Translations under genes and position numbers: made by a program
Assembly: GCF_000196615.1 (NCBI RefSeq)
Contig: NC_014306.1
Coordinates: 1,860,001-1,924,000 of the forward strand
Source of the DNA: Erwinia billingiae Eb661
Lineage (GTDB): Bacteria; Pseudomonadota; Gammaproteobacteria; Enterobacterales; Enterobacteriaceae
Length of the DNA stretch: 64,000 nucleotides
Reading direction: 5' to 3'
Part shown: in pieces, positions 43,538-51,170 of the stretch
How positions within the stretch are numbered: position 1 is the first letter of the stretch
Layout: every line of letters begins with the position of its first letter
Notes under the pieces: generated by a model
What the model was told of the DNA's origin: nothing
The model's database searches: none
What the model saw: the letters and a program-made list of their open reading frames with translations, nothing else

Positions 43538-44064
43538 TACTCTTCTCCTTCATCTTCAGACGAATGCACTATCACCCTAAACCCTTCGTCAGCCTGCGGC
43601 GCTTCAAAGTAGCGGCTAATCAGCTCGAACTGCGCGTCGGTTGCGGCGAAGTCATGGTTTCCGCCAGCGTTTCTGGCCTGCAGGCGCGCCTTACAGCGGG
43701 TGTCAGCGACATCGAGGTAATGCAGTTGCGGTAGTGCAGAGGCGGATTCGGCAATTTCCCGCATCCATTTGCGTAGCGACAGCGTATTGGCCGGGAAATC
43801 CAGCACCACGGAAAGGCCCGATTCCAGCAGCGCGATCAGATGGGGTGTCATCGCCGCACGCAGCTTAGCCGAACAGCGGACATAATCTGCCACGCTGTTC
43901 ATTTCATCGCGGTACAACGCCGCCAGCCAGCGATCTTCAGAAATGAGTAGCGTAGCGGGCGCCTCAGCCAGTTGACTCGCCAGGGTCGATTTGCCGGAAG
44001 CAATTTTCCCGCACAGCAAATGCAGGGTGGGGGAGGAAGCGTTTGGAAGGGAACCGGTAGACAT
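43537..44064 (-). CDS. P-loop kinase, zeta-toxin-like AAA_33 type
   Basis: The 175-residue protein has a Walker A motif GKIASGKST (about residues 19-27) near the N terminus, then VVLDFPANTLSLRKWM, a strand-end Asp typical of this kinase fold, and an Arg-rich lid (CKARLQARNAGG). Such proteins phosphorylate small molecules or modify antibiotics; the substrate here is unknown. Coupled to the downstream GNAT gene, it may form a small resistance or modification pair, but this is inference. Confidence 0.8.
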   Translation of the reverse strand: MSTGSLPNASSPTLHLLCGKIASGKSTLASQLAEAPATLLISEDRWLAALYRDEMNSVADYVRCSAKLRAAMTPHLIALLESGLSVVLDFPANTLSLRKWMREIAESASALPQLHYLDVADTRCKARLQARNAGGNHDFAATDAQFELISRYFEAPQADEGFRVIVHSSEDEGEE

Positions 44065-44285
44065 TTTTAACCTCGCTGTATGTAACCAGACAAGGCGCCC
44101 GCCTTATCTGGCGGGTATCGACTGAAAGACGAACGTTATCCCACCGGAATTACGGGTGTAATAATCATCATCTGGGTGGTAGAGGAATCAGGGTGCATGG
44201 TTTAAAAACTAGCAGAAGGCAGGGGGTGAAGTCTATCGCCGCGATCTGCACAGCAAAAAGGGGGCATCCCGCCCCGCAGGCGCGA

Positions 44286-45116
44286 TCAGCTTTTAATAAA
44301 GTTGAGCAAATCCTCATCCACCTGATCTTTATGGGTACTGCACAATCCGTGCGGCGCACCCGGATAGACTTTTACCGTTGGGTTTGGCAAAAGCTTGATG
44401 GCCGCTTCACTGGACGACTTCGGCGGCACAATCTGATCGTCGTCGCCGTATAGCACCAGCGTTGGGATGGTCATCTTCTTCAGGTCTTCCCGTTGATCCG
44501 TTTCGGAGAAGGCCGCCACACAGTCATATAACGATTTAAGCGATCCCTGCATTCCCTGCAGCCAGAAGCTGTCGCGCAATCCCTGTGAGGACTGCGCAGA
44601 GTCGCGGTTAAAACCATAAAAGGCAGTGGGGAAGTCCTTAAACAGTGAGGATCGATCCTTCAGCAAGCCCTCGCGGATCCCGTCGAACACCGTTTTGGGT
44701 AAACCGTCCGGGTTAAAATCGGTCTTAACCATAATCGGCGGCACCGCACCAATCAGTGCCGCTTTTGCCACGCGTGAGATGCCGTGACGGCCGATATAGC
44801 GGGCCACTTCGCCTCCGCCGGTAGAGTGGCCGATATGCACCGCATCCTGTAAATCCAGCGCGGCGGTCAGTTCAGCCAAATCGTCAGCGTATTGGTCCAT
44901 ATTGTTGCCGTCCCAGGGTTGGGAAGAGCGGCCGTGTCCCCGACGGTCATGGGCGATCACCCGATAACCGTGCGAAGCCAGGAAAAACATCTGATCTTCA
45001 AACGCATCCCCGGACAAAGGCCAGCCGTGGCTGAACACTATCGGCTGGCCTTTGCCCCAGTCTTTATAGTAAAGGCTTGTCCCATCTTTAAGTTTTAGAT
45101 AGCTACCTGATGACAT
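44286..45116 (-). CDS. Alpha/beta hydrolase, non-heme haloperoxidase/esterase type
   Basis: The 276-residue protein has the full hydrolase triad: nucleophile Ser98 in GHSTGGGE, Asp in YGDDDQIVP and His in [10 protein letters not shown]. It also has the oxyanion region [10 protein letters not shown] and DRRGHGRS. This layout matches the cofactor-free chloroperoxidase/arylesterase family. In vivo substrate is unknown. It stands alone between the GNAT/kinase pair and the phage-derived genes. Confidence 0.88.
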   Translation of the reverse strand: MSSGSYLKLKDGTSLYYKDWGKGQPIVFSHGWPLSGDAFEDQMFFLASHGYRVIAHDRRGHGRSSQPWDGNNMDQYADDLAELTAALDLQDAVHIGHSTGGGEVARYIGRHGISRVAKAALIGAVPPIMVKTDFNPDGLPKTVFDGIREGLLKDRSSLFKDFPTAFYGFNRDSAQSSQGLRDSFWLQGMQGSLKSLYDCVAAFSETDQREDLKKMTIPTLVLYGDDDQIVPPKSSSEAAIKLLPNPTVKVYPGAPHGLCSTHKDQVDEDLLNFIKS

Positions 45117-45431
45117 TATTTCACTCCTCACACAATTAACTGATTGATTGGGAATAACATTACCTGTGGCAGGTCGGGCTGTTAAAGGCTAGTTCATAGC
45201 CTTGAAGTTGTCGCATCGCGCACGGTGAATTCGCCGGAGTTGAAGGAAAACAACGGCATAATCAGCGCCAAAAAATAATGAATTAAAGTGCTCACGCGTA
45301 CGCATTAAGCGATCTAAGGTATTACTATCAGCAGCAACAGCGCAGACAAACGAATTTTTGGAACCCTGGCCCCGGCCGGGGTTTTTTGTTGCTCAAATCC
45401 TTGAGAAGACGCTGTAGCAAAAGGGGGCATT
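45117..45431. other. Intergenic region upstream of holin genes
   Basis: No gene is seen in these 315 bases. A perfect 7-bp hairpin AAGGCTA/TAGCCTT occupies 45185-45203. An ATGCG-N5-CGCAT-like half-site (CGCATTAAGC) is at 45301, and a terminator-like hairpin at 45362 precedes the first holin gene. Confidence 0.6.
45362..45387 (+). terminator. Terminator-like hairpin upstream of the holin genes
   Basis: A 10-bp stem AACCCTGGCC/GGCCGGGGTT with one G-T pair runs into six T. It stands 45 bases before the first holin-like gene. In lambdoid phages a terminator before the lysis genes is overcome by an antiterminator; no such protein is visible here. Confidence 0.7.
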
Positions 45432-45812
45432 ATGGTCGGGAACTTACTCGCCGTTAGCGCAGGCGCGGCATCTTCAGCAGGTTCATTGTTGTCCGGTCCG
45501 ATGGCCGGCATCAATTATGGGGTGTTATTCGGTGCCTTTGCGGGGGCTGTTTATTATGTTGCCAGCGCCGTCGATCTCAGACTGATTGTGCGTGCAGCCT
45601 ATTTCCTTGTCTCGTGGATTGTGGGGGTGTTTGGCTCAGGGCTGGCAGGTGCCAAGCTGGAACAGTTATCGGGCTATACCGACCGTCCGCTGGATGGGCT
45701 GGGAGCCATATTACTTTCCGCCGTGGCAATCAAAACCTTAACCTTATTCAGTGAGCATGATCCGGTCAGCTGGCTGGCACGCCTTAAAGGAGGTTTCCAT
45801 GGTAACAAATGA
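45432..45812 (+). CDS. Phage holin-like membrane protein 1
   Basis: The 126-residue protein has about three hydrophobic segments (residues 28-46, 52-72 and 88-105), with GVLFGAFAGAVYYVASAVDL and DRPLDGLGAILLSAVAIKTL. This pattern fits a family of putative phage holins found before lysis genes in enterobacterial prophages. GGGGGC rather than a strong site precedes the ATG. It overlaps the next gene by 14 bases. Confidence 0.7.
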   Translation: MVGNLLAVSAGAASSAGSLLSGPMAGINYGVLFGAFAGAVYYVASAVDLRLIVRAAYFLVSWIVGVFGSGLAGAKLEQLSGYTDRPLDGLGAILLSAVAIKTLTLFSEHDPVSWLARLKGGFHGNK

Positions 45813-46086
45813 TCCTCTGGTACTCACCAACGTCGTCACCGCCACCGCCATTGCGCTGCGGCTCATGATGTTTCGCAAACCGGGCGCCCACCACCAATGG
45901 TGGGCATCGTGGCTGGCTTACTTAATTGTGCTGTCCTACGCCTCGATTCCTTTCCGCTATTTCTTTGATGCTTACGCCCATGCCAGCTGGGCGTCGGTGA
46001 TGGTTAACCTGATTTTTGCCGCAGCCGTCTTTCGGGCGAAAGGCAATGTGGCGCTGATTTTTGCCGTGCTGCGACCACAGAAATAG
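45799..46086 (+). CDS. Phage holin-like membrane protein 2
   Basis: The 95-residue protein has three hydrophobic segments (about residues 10-24, 33-53 and 62-85) and resembles three-helix phage holins. AAAGGAGG stands six bases before the ATG, a very strong ribosome site. With the previous gene it forms a coupled pair, as holin/antiholin pairs often do. Which is the pore former cannot be told here. Confidence 0.7.
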   Translation: MVTNDPLVLTNVVTATAIALRLMMFRKPGAHHQWWASWLAYLIVLSYASIPFRYFFDAYAHASWASVMVNLIFAAAVFRAKGNVALIFAVLRPQK

Positions 46087-46094
46087 GTTAACCG

Positions 46095-46232
46095 TCACTC
46101 TTTCACCCCTGGCGGCAACGCCAGGGCTTTATCAATCCGGCGGTTACTGCCGGTCAGGGCTTTAGTGAGCTGGCGATCCAGTTTTTTGCAGGCCTCGCGA
46201 TAGCGTAGGGCCCGGCGTTGTCGTGAGTTCAT
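46095..46232 (-). CDS. 45-residue basic protein in the phage island
   Basis: This short gene encodes MNSRQRRALRYREACKKLDR at the N terminus and ends GVKE. It is strongly basic and probably helical. GAGGT stands seven bases before the ATG. Upstream on the same strand is a 15-bp operator palindrome at 46288-46302, so the repressor encoded behind it probably controls it. I do not recognise the family; a small phage regulatory or nucleic-acid-binding peptide is possible. Confidence 0.6.
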   Translation of the reverse strand: MNSRQRRALRYREACKKLDRQLTKALTGSNRRIDKALALPPGVKE

Positions 46233-46287
46233 CAGTGCACCTCGTTAAGGAGAGTATCGGTAAACTAACCTTAGAAGGGGTTTTTAT

Positions 46288-46302
46288 ATGCGTCAAACGC
46301 AT
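46288..46302. promoter_or_regulatory. Repressor operator 1 (upstream of the 45-residue gene)
   Basis: ATGCGTCAAACGCAT is a perfect 5-bp inverted repeat (ATGCG/CGCAT) around five bases. On the reverse strand it covers a TTGACG hexamer and ends in TATAAA, both promoter-like, 56 bases before the 45-residue gene. The same palindrome recurs upstream of the repressor gene. Confidence 0.65.
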
Positions 46303-46353
46303 TAAATAGCGGGGAAGGAAACAAAACCCGCCGGAAGCGGGTTGCACAGAGAC

Positions 46354-47043
46354 TTAGCCATGGCGGCGGAACTGTTGCGACTGGCTGAGCATTACCCGGC
46401 CGGCCACATGCAGCATCGCCATCTCCTCAGCGGAAATCGTCCACTCTTTATAGCGGGGGTTATCGGAAATGACATACAGTTCTGACTTCACTTTTTGCAG
46501 GCGTTTTACGAACATATCGCCATTGAAATCAAAAACGTAAATCCCATCACCATCGAAGAAGGGGACGCTGACGTCGACAAAAATCAGATCGCCAGGTTCA
46601 ATGGTTCCTTCCATGCTGTCGCCCCGGACGTTTATCAATTTAACAATGGCCTCAGGTTTATTGCCAAAAATAACGCTGGCTTCCTTCCGCACATATTCAA
46701 TAGATCTAATGACCTGAACCACTTCTCTGGCCGGTGAACCCTCACCCGCACTGGCAGAAACATCAAGGACGTCAACACGATACACATCATCTCTCCCCAT
46801 TTCGGTTAACGAAGATACACTGTATAAATCACCAGTATTCTTCAGCTCTCCTGATGAGAATAGCGCAGAAATCGGCACTGCGAGTGCATCCGCCAATTTT
46901 TGTAGCAACGCATCGCTGTATCCCTGCACCCCGCGTTCCAGTCTGGACAGGTTCCCGACATCACTTCCTACCTGCATTGCTAACGCGTTTAGCGTCATCT
47001 TCTTCGCTTTGCGAAGCTGTCTGATTCTTTCTCCGGGTTTCAT
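46354..47043 (-). CDS. Phage-type repressor, XRE helix-turn-helix plus S24 self-cleaving domain
   Basis: The 229-residue protein resembles CI/LexA repressors. The DNA-binding domain is at residues 5-60. The S24 peptidase domain has the nucleophile Ser143 (GDSMEGT), the general base Lys180 (MFVKRL) and an Ala99-Gly100 bond in SASAGEG that fits the self-cleavage site. It should therefore be inactivated through RecA after DNA damage. It divides two sets of phage-like genes and has matching operators on both sides. Confidence 0.9.
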   Translation of the reverse strand: MKPGERIRQLRKAKKMTLNALAMQVGSDVGNLSRLERGVQGYSDALLQKLADALAVPISALFSSGELKNTGDLYSVSSLTEMGRDDVYRVDVLDVSASAGEGSPAREVVQVIRSIEYVRKEASVIFGNKPEAIVKLINVRGDSMEGTIEPGDLIFVDVSVPFFDGDGIYVFDFNGDMFVKRLQKVKSELYVISDNPRYKEWTISAEEMAMLHVAGRVMLSQSQQFRRHG

Positions 47044-47084
47044 TAAGCGTTCACACCTTTTTTATGCGTTTTACACAAATCGCC

Positions 47085-47113
47085 TTGCGCAATAAAATAC
47101 TGCCTACTAATAT
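47085..47113 (+). promoter_or_regulatory. Predicted rightward promoter before the lysozyme gene
   Basis: TTGCGC at 47085-47090 and TAATAT at 47108-47113 are spaced by 17 bases. The -10 runs directly into the operator at 47112-47126, so a bound repressor would block it. The transcript would run into the lysozyme and tailspike genes. Confidence 0.5.
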
Positions 47114-47126
47114 GCGTATAGCGCAT
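47112..47126. promoter_or_regulatory. Repressor operator 2 (upstream of repressor and lysozyme genes)
   Basis: ATGCGTATAGCGCAT has the same ATGCG-N5-CGCAT design as operator 1. A half-site ATGCG lies at 47064. The position between the divergent repressor and lysozyme genes is typical for a phage switch. Confidence 0.65.
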
Positions 47127-47322
47127 TAAGTAACGTCTCCACGCAACATCTGAAGCCGTTACGCTCTTTACACAATCTGGCCGCGCCGATACAGGTGCCT
47201 GTAAACCTCGCATTTAACCTGCCTGTCGAACATTTTTCCACAGGTGAAAAATGATTCCTACGCATTTTTCAGCCAGCCTTGCTGTCTGATACTCATTTTT
47301 TGCGTCAAGAGGAGTATTTACC

Positions 47323-47790
47323 ATGAGTCAGATAGTTTCCATCCTAAAGTATGAAGAAGGGTATCGCGACGTTCCCTTTATAGACACCCTGGGCTATCCC
47401 ACCGTGGCCGCAGGGATCAAAATCGGTCCAAAAGGCGCGGCCCTGACCAGCTATATCTTCAAAGTGCCGGCGCCGGTCGGTGAGCTGTGGATGCAGATGT
47501 TGGTCGAGAGCAAAATTTTTGAGCTAAAGCAGCGCCCACTGCTTGCCGATGCGCTTCGCCAGTGCAATGAGGCGCGGGCCGACATCCTTTACAGCATGGC
47601 CTATCAAATGGGGGTGGAAGGGCTGTCGGGATTCAAAGAGAGCCTGAAAGCGATGTCACGCGGCGACTTTTCCTCTGCGGCGGACGGCATGCTGAACAGC
47701 CTCTGGGCCAGGCAGACGCCGGCCCGGGCGAAACGTCATGCTGCGGTGATGCGCAGCGGCACCTACGACTGCTATCGGGGGTTGCTATGA
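47323..47790 (+). CDS. T4-type lysozyme (GH24 endolysin)
   Basis: The 155-residue protein aligns with phage T4 lysozyme along its length. The catalytic residues appear as Glu12 (YEEGYR), Asp21 (FIDTLGY) and Thr27, and the C-terminal half keeps QMGVEGLSGFKESL and WARQTPARAKRHAAVMRSGTY. The GIGH turn of T4 lysozyme is changed to AAGIKIG. It has no signal peptide, so it needs a holin to reach the wall. AGAGGAG precedes the ATG. The stop overlaps the next gene by four bases. Confidence 0.85.
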   Translation: MSQIVSILKYEEGYRDVPFIDTLGYPTVAAGIKIGPKGAALTSYIFKVPAPVGELWMQMLVESKIFELKQRPLLADALRQCNEARADILYSMAYQMGVEGLSGFKESLKAMSRGDFSSAADGMLNSLWARQTPARAKRHAAVMRSGTYDCYRGLL

Positions 47791-48137
47791 AATTCGCCCT
47801 CTATCTCTGCGCCATCCTGATGACCATTCTGCTGCTGTTAACGATCCGCAAGTACAGCTCGGTTGAGTTTGTGCATCATGCCAGGCTGCTGTTCAAAACC
47901 TGGTCGGTGTGGCTGGCTTCAGCCGGATCGGTGATCAGCGCCTGGGTGCAATCCTTTCCTGATTCCGCGATGCGCGCCTGGCAGCTGTTACCGCCCGATG
48001 CCAAAAGCGTTATTCCCCCCAACTACCTCGGCATGATTGGGGCATTTATGGTGGCGATGGCGGTGATGGCGCAGTTTGTCCGCCAGCGGCCGTTAGCGAC
48101 TGAACGAGAGAAACTCGATTGCGGAGAACACACATGA
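47787..48137 (+). CDS. Small phage membrane protein, holin-like
   Basis: The 116-residue protein has an N-terminal hydrophobic segment (residues 3-20) and another near the C terminus (about 82-97). Its middle, containing WSVWLASAGSVISAWVQ, PDSAMRAWQLLPPDAKSVIP and YLGMIGAF, fits a widespread family of phage proteins encoded by lysis cassettes, probably holins. Its position right after the lysozyme, overlapping by ATGA, agrees. Spanin function is less likely because it has no coiled coil. Confidence 0.65.
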   Translation: MKFALYLCAILMTILLLLTIRKYSSVEFVHHARLLFKTWSVWLASAGSVISAWVQSFPDSAMRAWQLLPPDAKSVIPPNYLGMIGAFMVAMAVMAQFVRQRPLATEREKLDCGEHT

Positions 48138-48406
48138 ATCGTCTGCAACTACTGGGGGCGGGATGGCGTTTGCTGTCCGGCCTCCGCACCCCGAAGCAAA
48201 ATGAGGACATTATCATGACTGATACCACCACGATCCCCGAAGAGAGCAACGGCCCGTTAAGCAGCAATACCCAAACTCGCCAGGTCACGGTAATCACCAA
48301 TGACGTGGTGCTGGAAAAAGTCGGCGAGTTGCTGAGCTCGGTCGGGCACAACATCGATGAGTACGCCGAAATCGTCGCGCTGGCCAAGAAGCTGGTAACA
48401 AAATAG
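48134..48406 (+). CDS. Small acidic protein after the lysis genes
   Basis: The frame gives 90 residues from the ATG at 48134, which overlaps the previous stop and has GGAG upstream. A second start at 48215 with GAGGA upstream gives 63 residues beginning MTDTTTIPEESNGPL and may be the true one. The C-terminal part VGELLSSVGHNIDEYAEIVALAKK looks helical. The family is not recognised. Confidence 0.55.
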   Translation: MNRLQLLGAGWRLLSGLRTPKQNEDIIMTDTTTIPEESNGPLSSNTQTRQVTVITNDVVLEKVGELLSSVGHNIDEYAEIVALAKKLVTK

Positions 48407-48482
48407 CGTTACCGGCACTGAATCCCTTTTATCTCCAGGCGGCCTGGCCGAAATCATTCTAATACCCTGCAACGTAACGTCC

Positions 48483-48516
48483 CATCTCCATCTCAATCTC
48501 CATCTCAATCTCCATC
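48483..48516 (+). repeat. 12-bp tandem repeat upstream of the tailspike gene
   Basis: The 12-base unit CATCTCAATCTC is present about 2.8 times, starting with a half unit CATCTC. It ends about 50 bases before the tailspike start codon. It is not coding. Slippage here could change the length of the leader. Confidence 0.75.
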
Positions 48517-48567
48517 CTGCCCGTCACGGGCATCTCACTGTACGTAACCATCCATCCGGAGGTCTTT

Positions 48568-50319
48568 ATGATCGAAGTAAACTGCTTTGCTGATTTGCGA
48601 ACCACTGCGCCAACGAAAGCCGGTGATATTGCGGCACTCAAACGCTACTACGACAAGGATTCCAGTTTTCATGGCGGCGGCGACTTTGTCGGCTTCCTCG
48701 GCACCACCACGCTGAGCGATGACGGCGGCTCGATGGCGAAGGGCAGCACCTTCTACTGGAAGCGCATCATTAATGACACCGAACAGGTGAATTTGTACCA
48801 TTTTGGCGCGAAAGGTGACGGCGTCACCGACGATACCGACGCCTTTAAGCGGATGTTTAGCTGGTCGCAAGGCTATGATGTTAATGCAAAAGATATTGGC
48901 GTGCGTTTCCCGGCAGGCAAGTTTTTAATCTCGCCTGTCGACCTCAGCGCCAGCGAAATCCCGTGTTTCGCTTTGTACGGTGACGACGCGCCGTATGGCG
49001 TCACGCCCAGAACGGTGATTAACTCTGACAAATCGATCAACACGGTGTTCAAGGTGAATGCCCGCCGGACCATCATTCGCGGCATCAGCTGGAACGGCCA
49101 GGCCACGGCGGATACGGCCAGCAATACCGGGGCGATCACCGCGGACATGCTGTCCAACGTGCAGCCGTTCTTTGAGAACACCACCATTGAAGGGGAGTTC
49201 GTTAATATCCGCTGCTTCCGCGTGCAGTATAACGGCGGCACGGCGGTGAAACTGCTGGATACCCTCGACACGCGATTCGATCAAATCTATTCGCAAAATA
49301 CCTATGCCCGGGTCTTTGACGTCAGCTGGTCTAACTCGCCAAACGGCGTCTGGGATCACTCGACCGCCATTGAGCTGTCGAATGCCAACTTCCAGTACGG
49401 TTATGGCGATGCCACGCTGAAGATGCCGCGATTAACCCAGGGGCTGATCCGCAACGTCTGGGTTGAACATACCCGCTTCCCCGGTGATTTAAGCAACGGC
49501 CAGTGGATTATCGATGCCCTGAGCCTGGAGGATTGCGCCAATCCGCTGCTGTTGAATAACAGCCGGGTGCTGCTGCGTCAGCTCAGCCTGCAGGCCGGTG
49601 CGACGGTCAATCTGGACAATACCTCCGATCGCTGGCTGTCAGGCTATGAGAGCGGCTGGCGTCGTGATGAAAACTTTGGCACCACCATGACCGGATCGAT
49701 GAAAGCCGGCTGGTACAGCGGCTATAAGCTCAGTAACACCTCGGACACCGATAAATGGTATCGCATCGGCAAATTTGTCTTCCCGAAAGCCAATCAGCAG
49801 TGGACGCTGGAGATGGTCAGCAAACAGTCGACGGCCAATCCTTCCGGCACCGCGGCCAGCCCGCTGCAAACCATCTCCTCGGGCGTCACCTACCTGAATC
49901 TGCAGCGCTGCGTCAGCTCGGTGTGGGCCGATATGTTCCATCGCGGCACCACGGCGGTGGTTGACGTCAAGTATGCGCGCAGCTATCAGAATATCGTCGA
50001 GGTTTGGGTGAAGCTGAAAGCGGGCAGTGGCGACACCATGTTTAACGTGCGATCGACCGGGCCAACGCGGTTTGAAGCCGGGGAGTGTTCCTTATTTACA
50101 CCGGATCTGTCGGAGGTTACCGATCTGACCACCGTCGGCACCGTCACGCCCAACGCGCGCTTAAGTTTCCACAACGGCCTGGCGGGCATCGGCGCCAATG
50201 AAAATGGGGTCGTGACCTTAGCGACAACGGAGGCGGCATCCCCGGTCAGCGCGGCCCCGGTGGGGTATATCACCCTTAACGTTAACGGGATAGATCGTAA
50301 ATTCCCTTACTTCAGCTGA
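48568..50319 (+). CDS. Tailspike-like beta-helix protein related to AmsF/WceF-type exopolysaccharide enzymes
   Basis: The 583-residue protein begins MIEVNCFADLRTTAPTKAGD, then has NLYHFGAKGDGVTDDTDAFK (about residues 75-94), the typical start of a right-handed beta-helix. Such proteins occur as phage depolymerases of Erwinia and Pantoea exopolysaccharide and as AmsF/CpsF/WceF of amylovoran and stewartan gene clusters. I assign it to this group from memory of the sequence, so moderately. No signal peptide is seen. It follows a 12-bp tandem repeat, with GGAGG upstream; a terminator follows. Confidence 0.75.
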   Translation: MIEVNCFADLRTTAPTKAGDIAALKRYYDKDSSFHGGGDFVGFLGTTTLSDDGGSMAKGSTFYWKRIINDTEQVNLYHFGAKGDGVTDDTDAFKRMFSWSQGYDVNAKDIGVRFPAGKFLISPVDLSASEIPCFALYGDDAPYGVTPRTVINSDKSINTVFKVNARRTIIRGISWNGQATADTASNTGAITADMLSNVQPFFENTTIEGEFVNIRCFRVQYNGGTAVKLLDTLDTRFDQIYSQNTYARVFDVSWSNSPNGVWDHSTAIELSNANFQYGYGDATLKMPRLTQGLIRNVWVEHTRFPGDLSNGQWIIDALSLEDCANPLLLNNSRVLLRQLSLQAGATVNLDNTSDRWLSGYESGWRRDENFGTTMTGSMKAGWYSGYKLSNTSDTDKWYRIGKFVFPKANQQWTLEMVSKQSTANPSGTAASPLQTISSGVTYLNLQRCVSSVWADMFHRGTTAVVDVKYARSYQNIVEVWVKLKAGSGDTMFNVRSTGPTRFEAGECSLFTPDLSEVTDLTTVGTVTPNARLSFHNGLAGIGANENGVVTLATTEAASPVSAAPVGYITLNVNGIDRKFPYFS

Positions 50320-50336
50320 ATAGTAGCTTGCTAACG

Positions 50337-50365
50337 AAAACCGCCTGCTAAGGGCGGTTTTTTTT
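50337..50365 (+). terminator. Intrinsic terminator after the tailspike gene
   Basis: A perfect 9-bp stem AAAACCGCC/GGCGGTTTT with a 7-base loop ends in eight T. Confidence 0.9.
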
Positions 50366-50618
50366 CGTCTGAGGATTTTAAGCGAACTTTTACAGCTAAA
50401 GGGCTGGTAGTCAGTGGCAAAGGGTGAAATAGTGCTGATTCATCACCAGGATTAATCTGTTTTTTGCCGTGATTTTTTCTGATTTGGGCGGATAAAACGC
50501 CTTTTTGGTCAAAAAAGCGTAAAAAACGGACGTTTTTACACTCCGGCAGAAATCGGGGGTTGAGATGGCGGAGTGTTGATCCGTAAAATAGGGCCAAAAC
50601 GCAAATCAGGAGAATTCT

Positions 50619-50816
50619 GTGTCAGAAGCTGCTTCAATCGAAGATAACCCCAACCGACTGGAAGAAGCGAAAAACATCGCTTTGGGCTGGCGTATTGTTG
50701 GCAATATCGAACCGCAGACGCTTGAAGATGCCATTCAAATGCTGCGCGACAGTGCGGCCCATGCCGCGAAAGTTTACGAATTGTTGTATGCGGAAATTGC
50801 TCAACGGGCGAAATAG
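50619..50816 (+). CDS. Small conserved protein, unknown
   Basis: The 65-residue protein starts at GTG with CAGGAG upstream and contains NPNRLEEAKNIALGWRIVG and a predicted helical end (LRDSAAHAAKVYELLYAEIA). I do not recognise it. It lies 253 bases past the terminator of the tailspike gene. Confidence 0.6.
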   Translation: MSEAASIEDNPNRLEEAKNIALGWRIVGNIEPQTLEDAIQMLRDSAAHAAKVYELLYAEIAQRAK

Positions 50817-50831
50817 TCCGGCGACTGCGTA

Positions 50832-51074
50832 TTATGCCGTCTGTGCCAGACCCGGAGAGCGAGAGTCACGCCACGCCTCCCAGCATCTTGCAGGATCGAT
50901 ATCACGGTATCCTCGTGACGGATCCATCCCCCGGACAAGGTTGTCCGGCACGGAAATGCAGGTGGCATTATCACGAATTTGTTCCACTTCCTGCTGCGTC
51001 AACCCACTGCCTTTTTGCTTTTCAGCGTTCACCAGTAAACTGACCAGTGACGGAATATAAAGTACTGCCATCAT
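50832..51074 (-). CDS. Small conserved protein, unknown
   Basis: The product is 80 residues from ATG 51074 (or 79 from 51071). It begins with MAVLYIPSLVSLLVNAEKQK and contains LTQQEVEQIRDNATCIS and GYRDIDPARCWEAW. The pattern looks like a real, conserved soluble protein rather than a chance frame. I cannot name a family. It is only 16 bases from the gene to its left, which converges on it. Confidence 0.6.
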   Translation of the reverse strand: MMAVLYIPSLVSLLVNAEKQKGSGLTQQEVEQIRDNATCISVPDNLVRGMDPSRGYRDIDPARCWEAWRDSRSPGLAQTA

Positions 51075-51170
51075 CGCATTCCCAATCGTTATGCCCTGGG
51101 AACATCTTCGGCTCAGCGGGTGAAAACTTTAGCGATGGACGCGCACAGTGTGAAAAATGCCCACCGTCGT

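Noticed and set aside
46100..46130. Terminator for the holin genes at CCTGGCG/CGCCAGG
   Set aside because: The stem is perfect but lies inside the 45-residue gene and lacks a strong T run.
48483..48516. Possible CRISPR-like repeat
   Set aside because: The units are 12 bases with no spacers; it is a simple tandem repeat.
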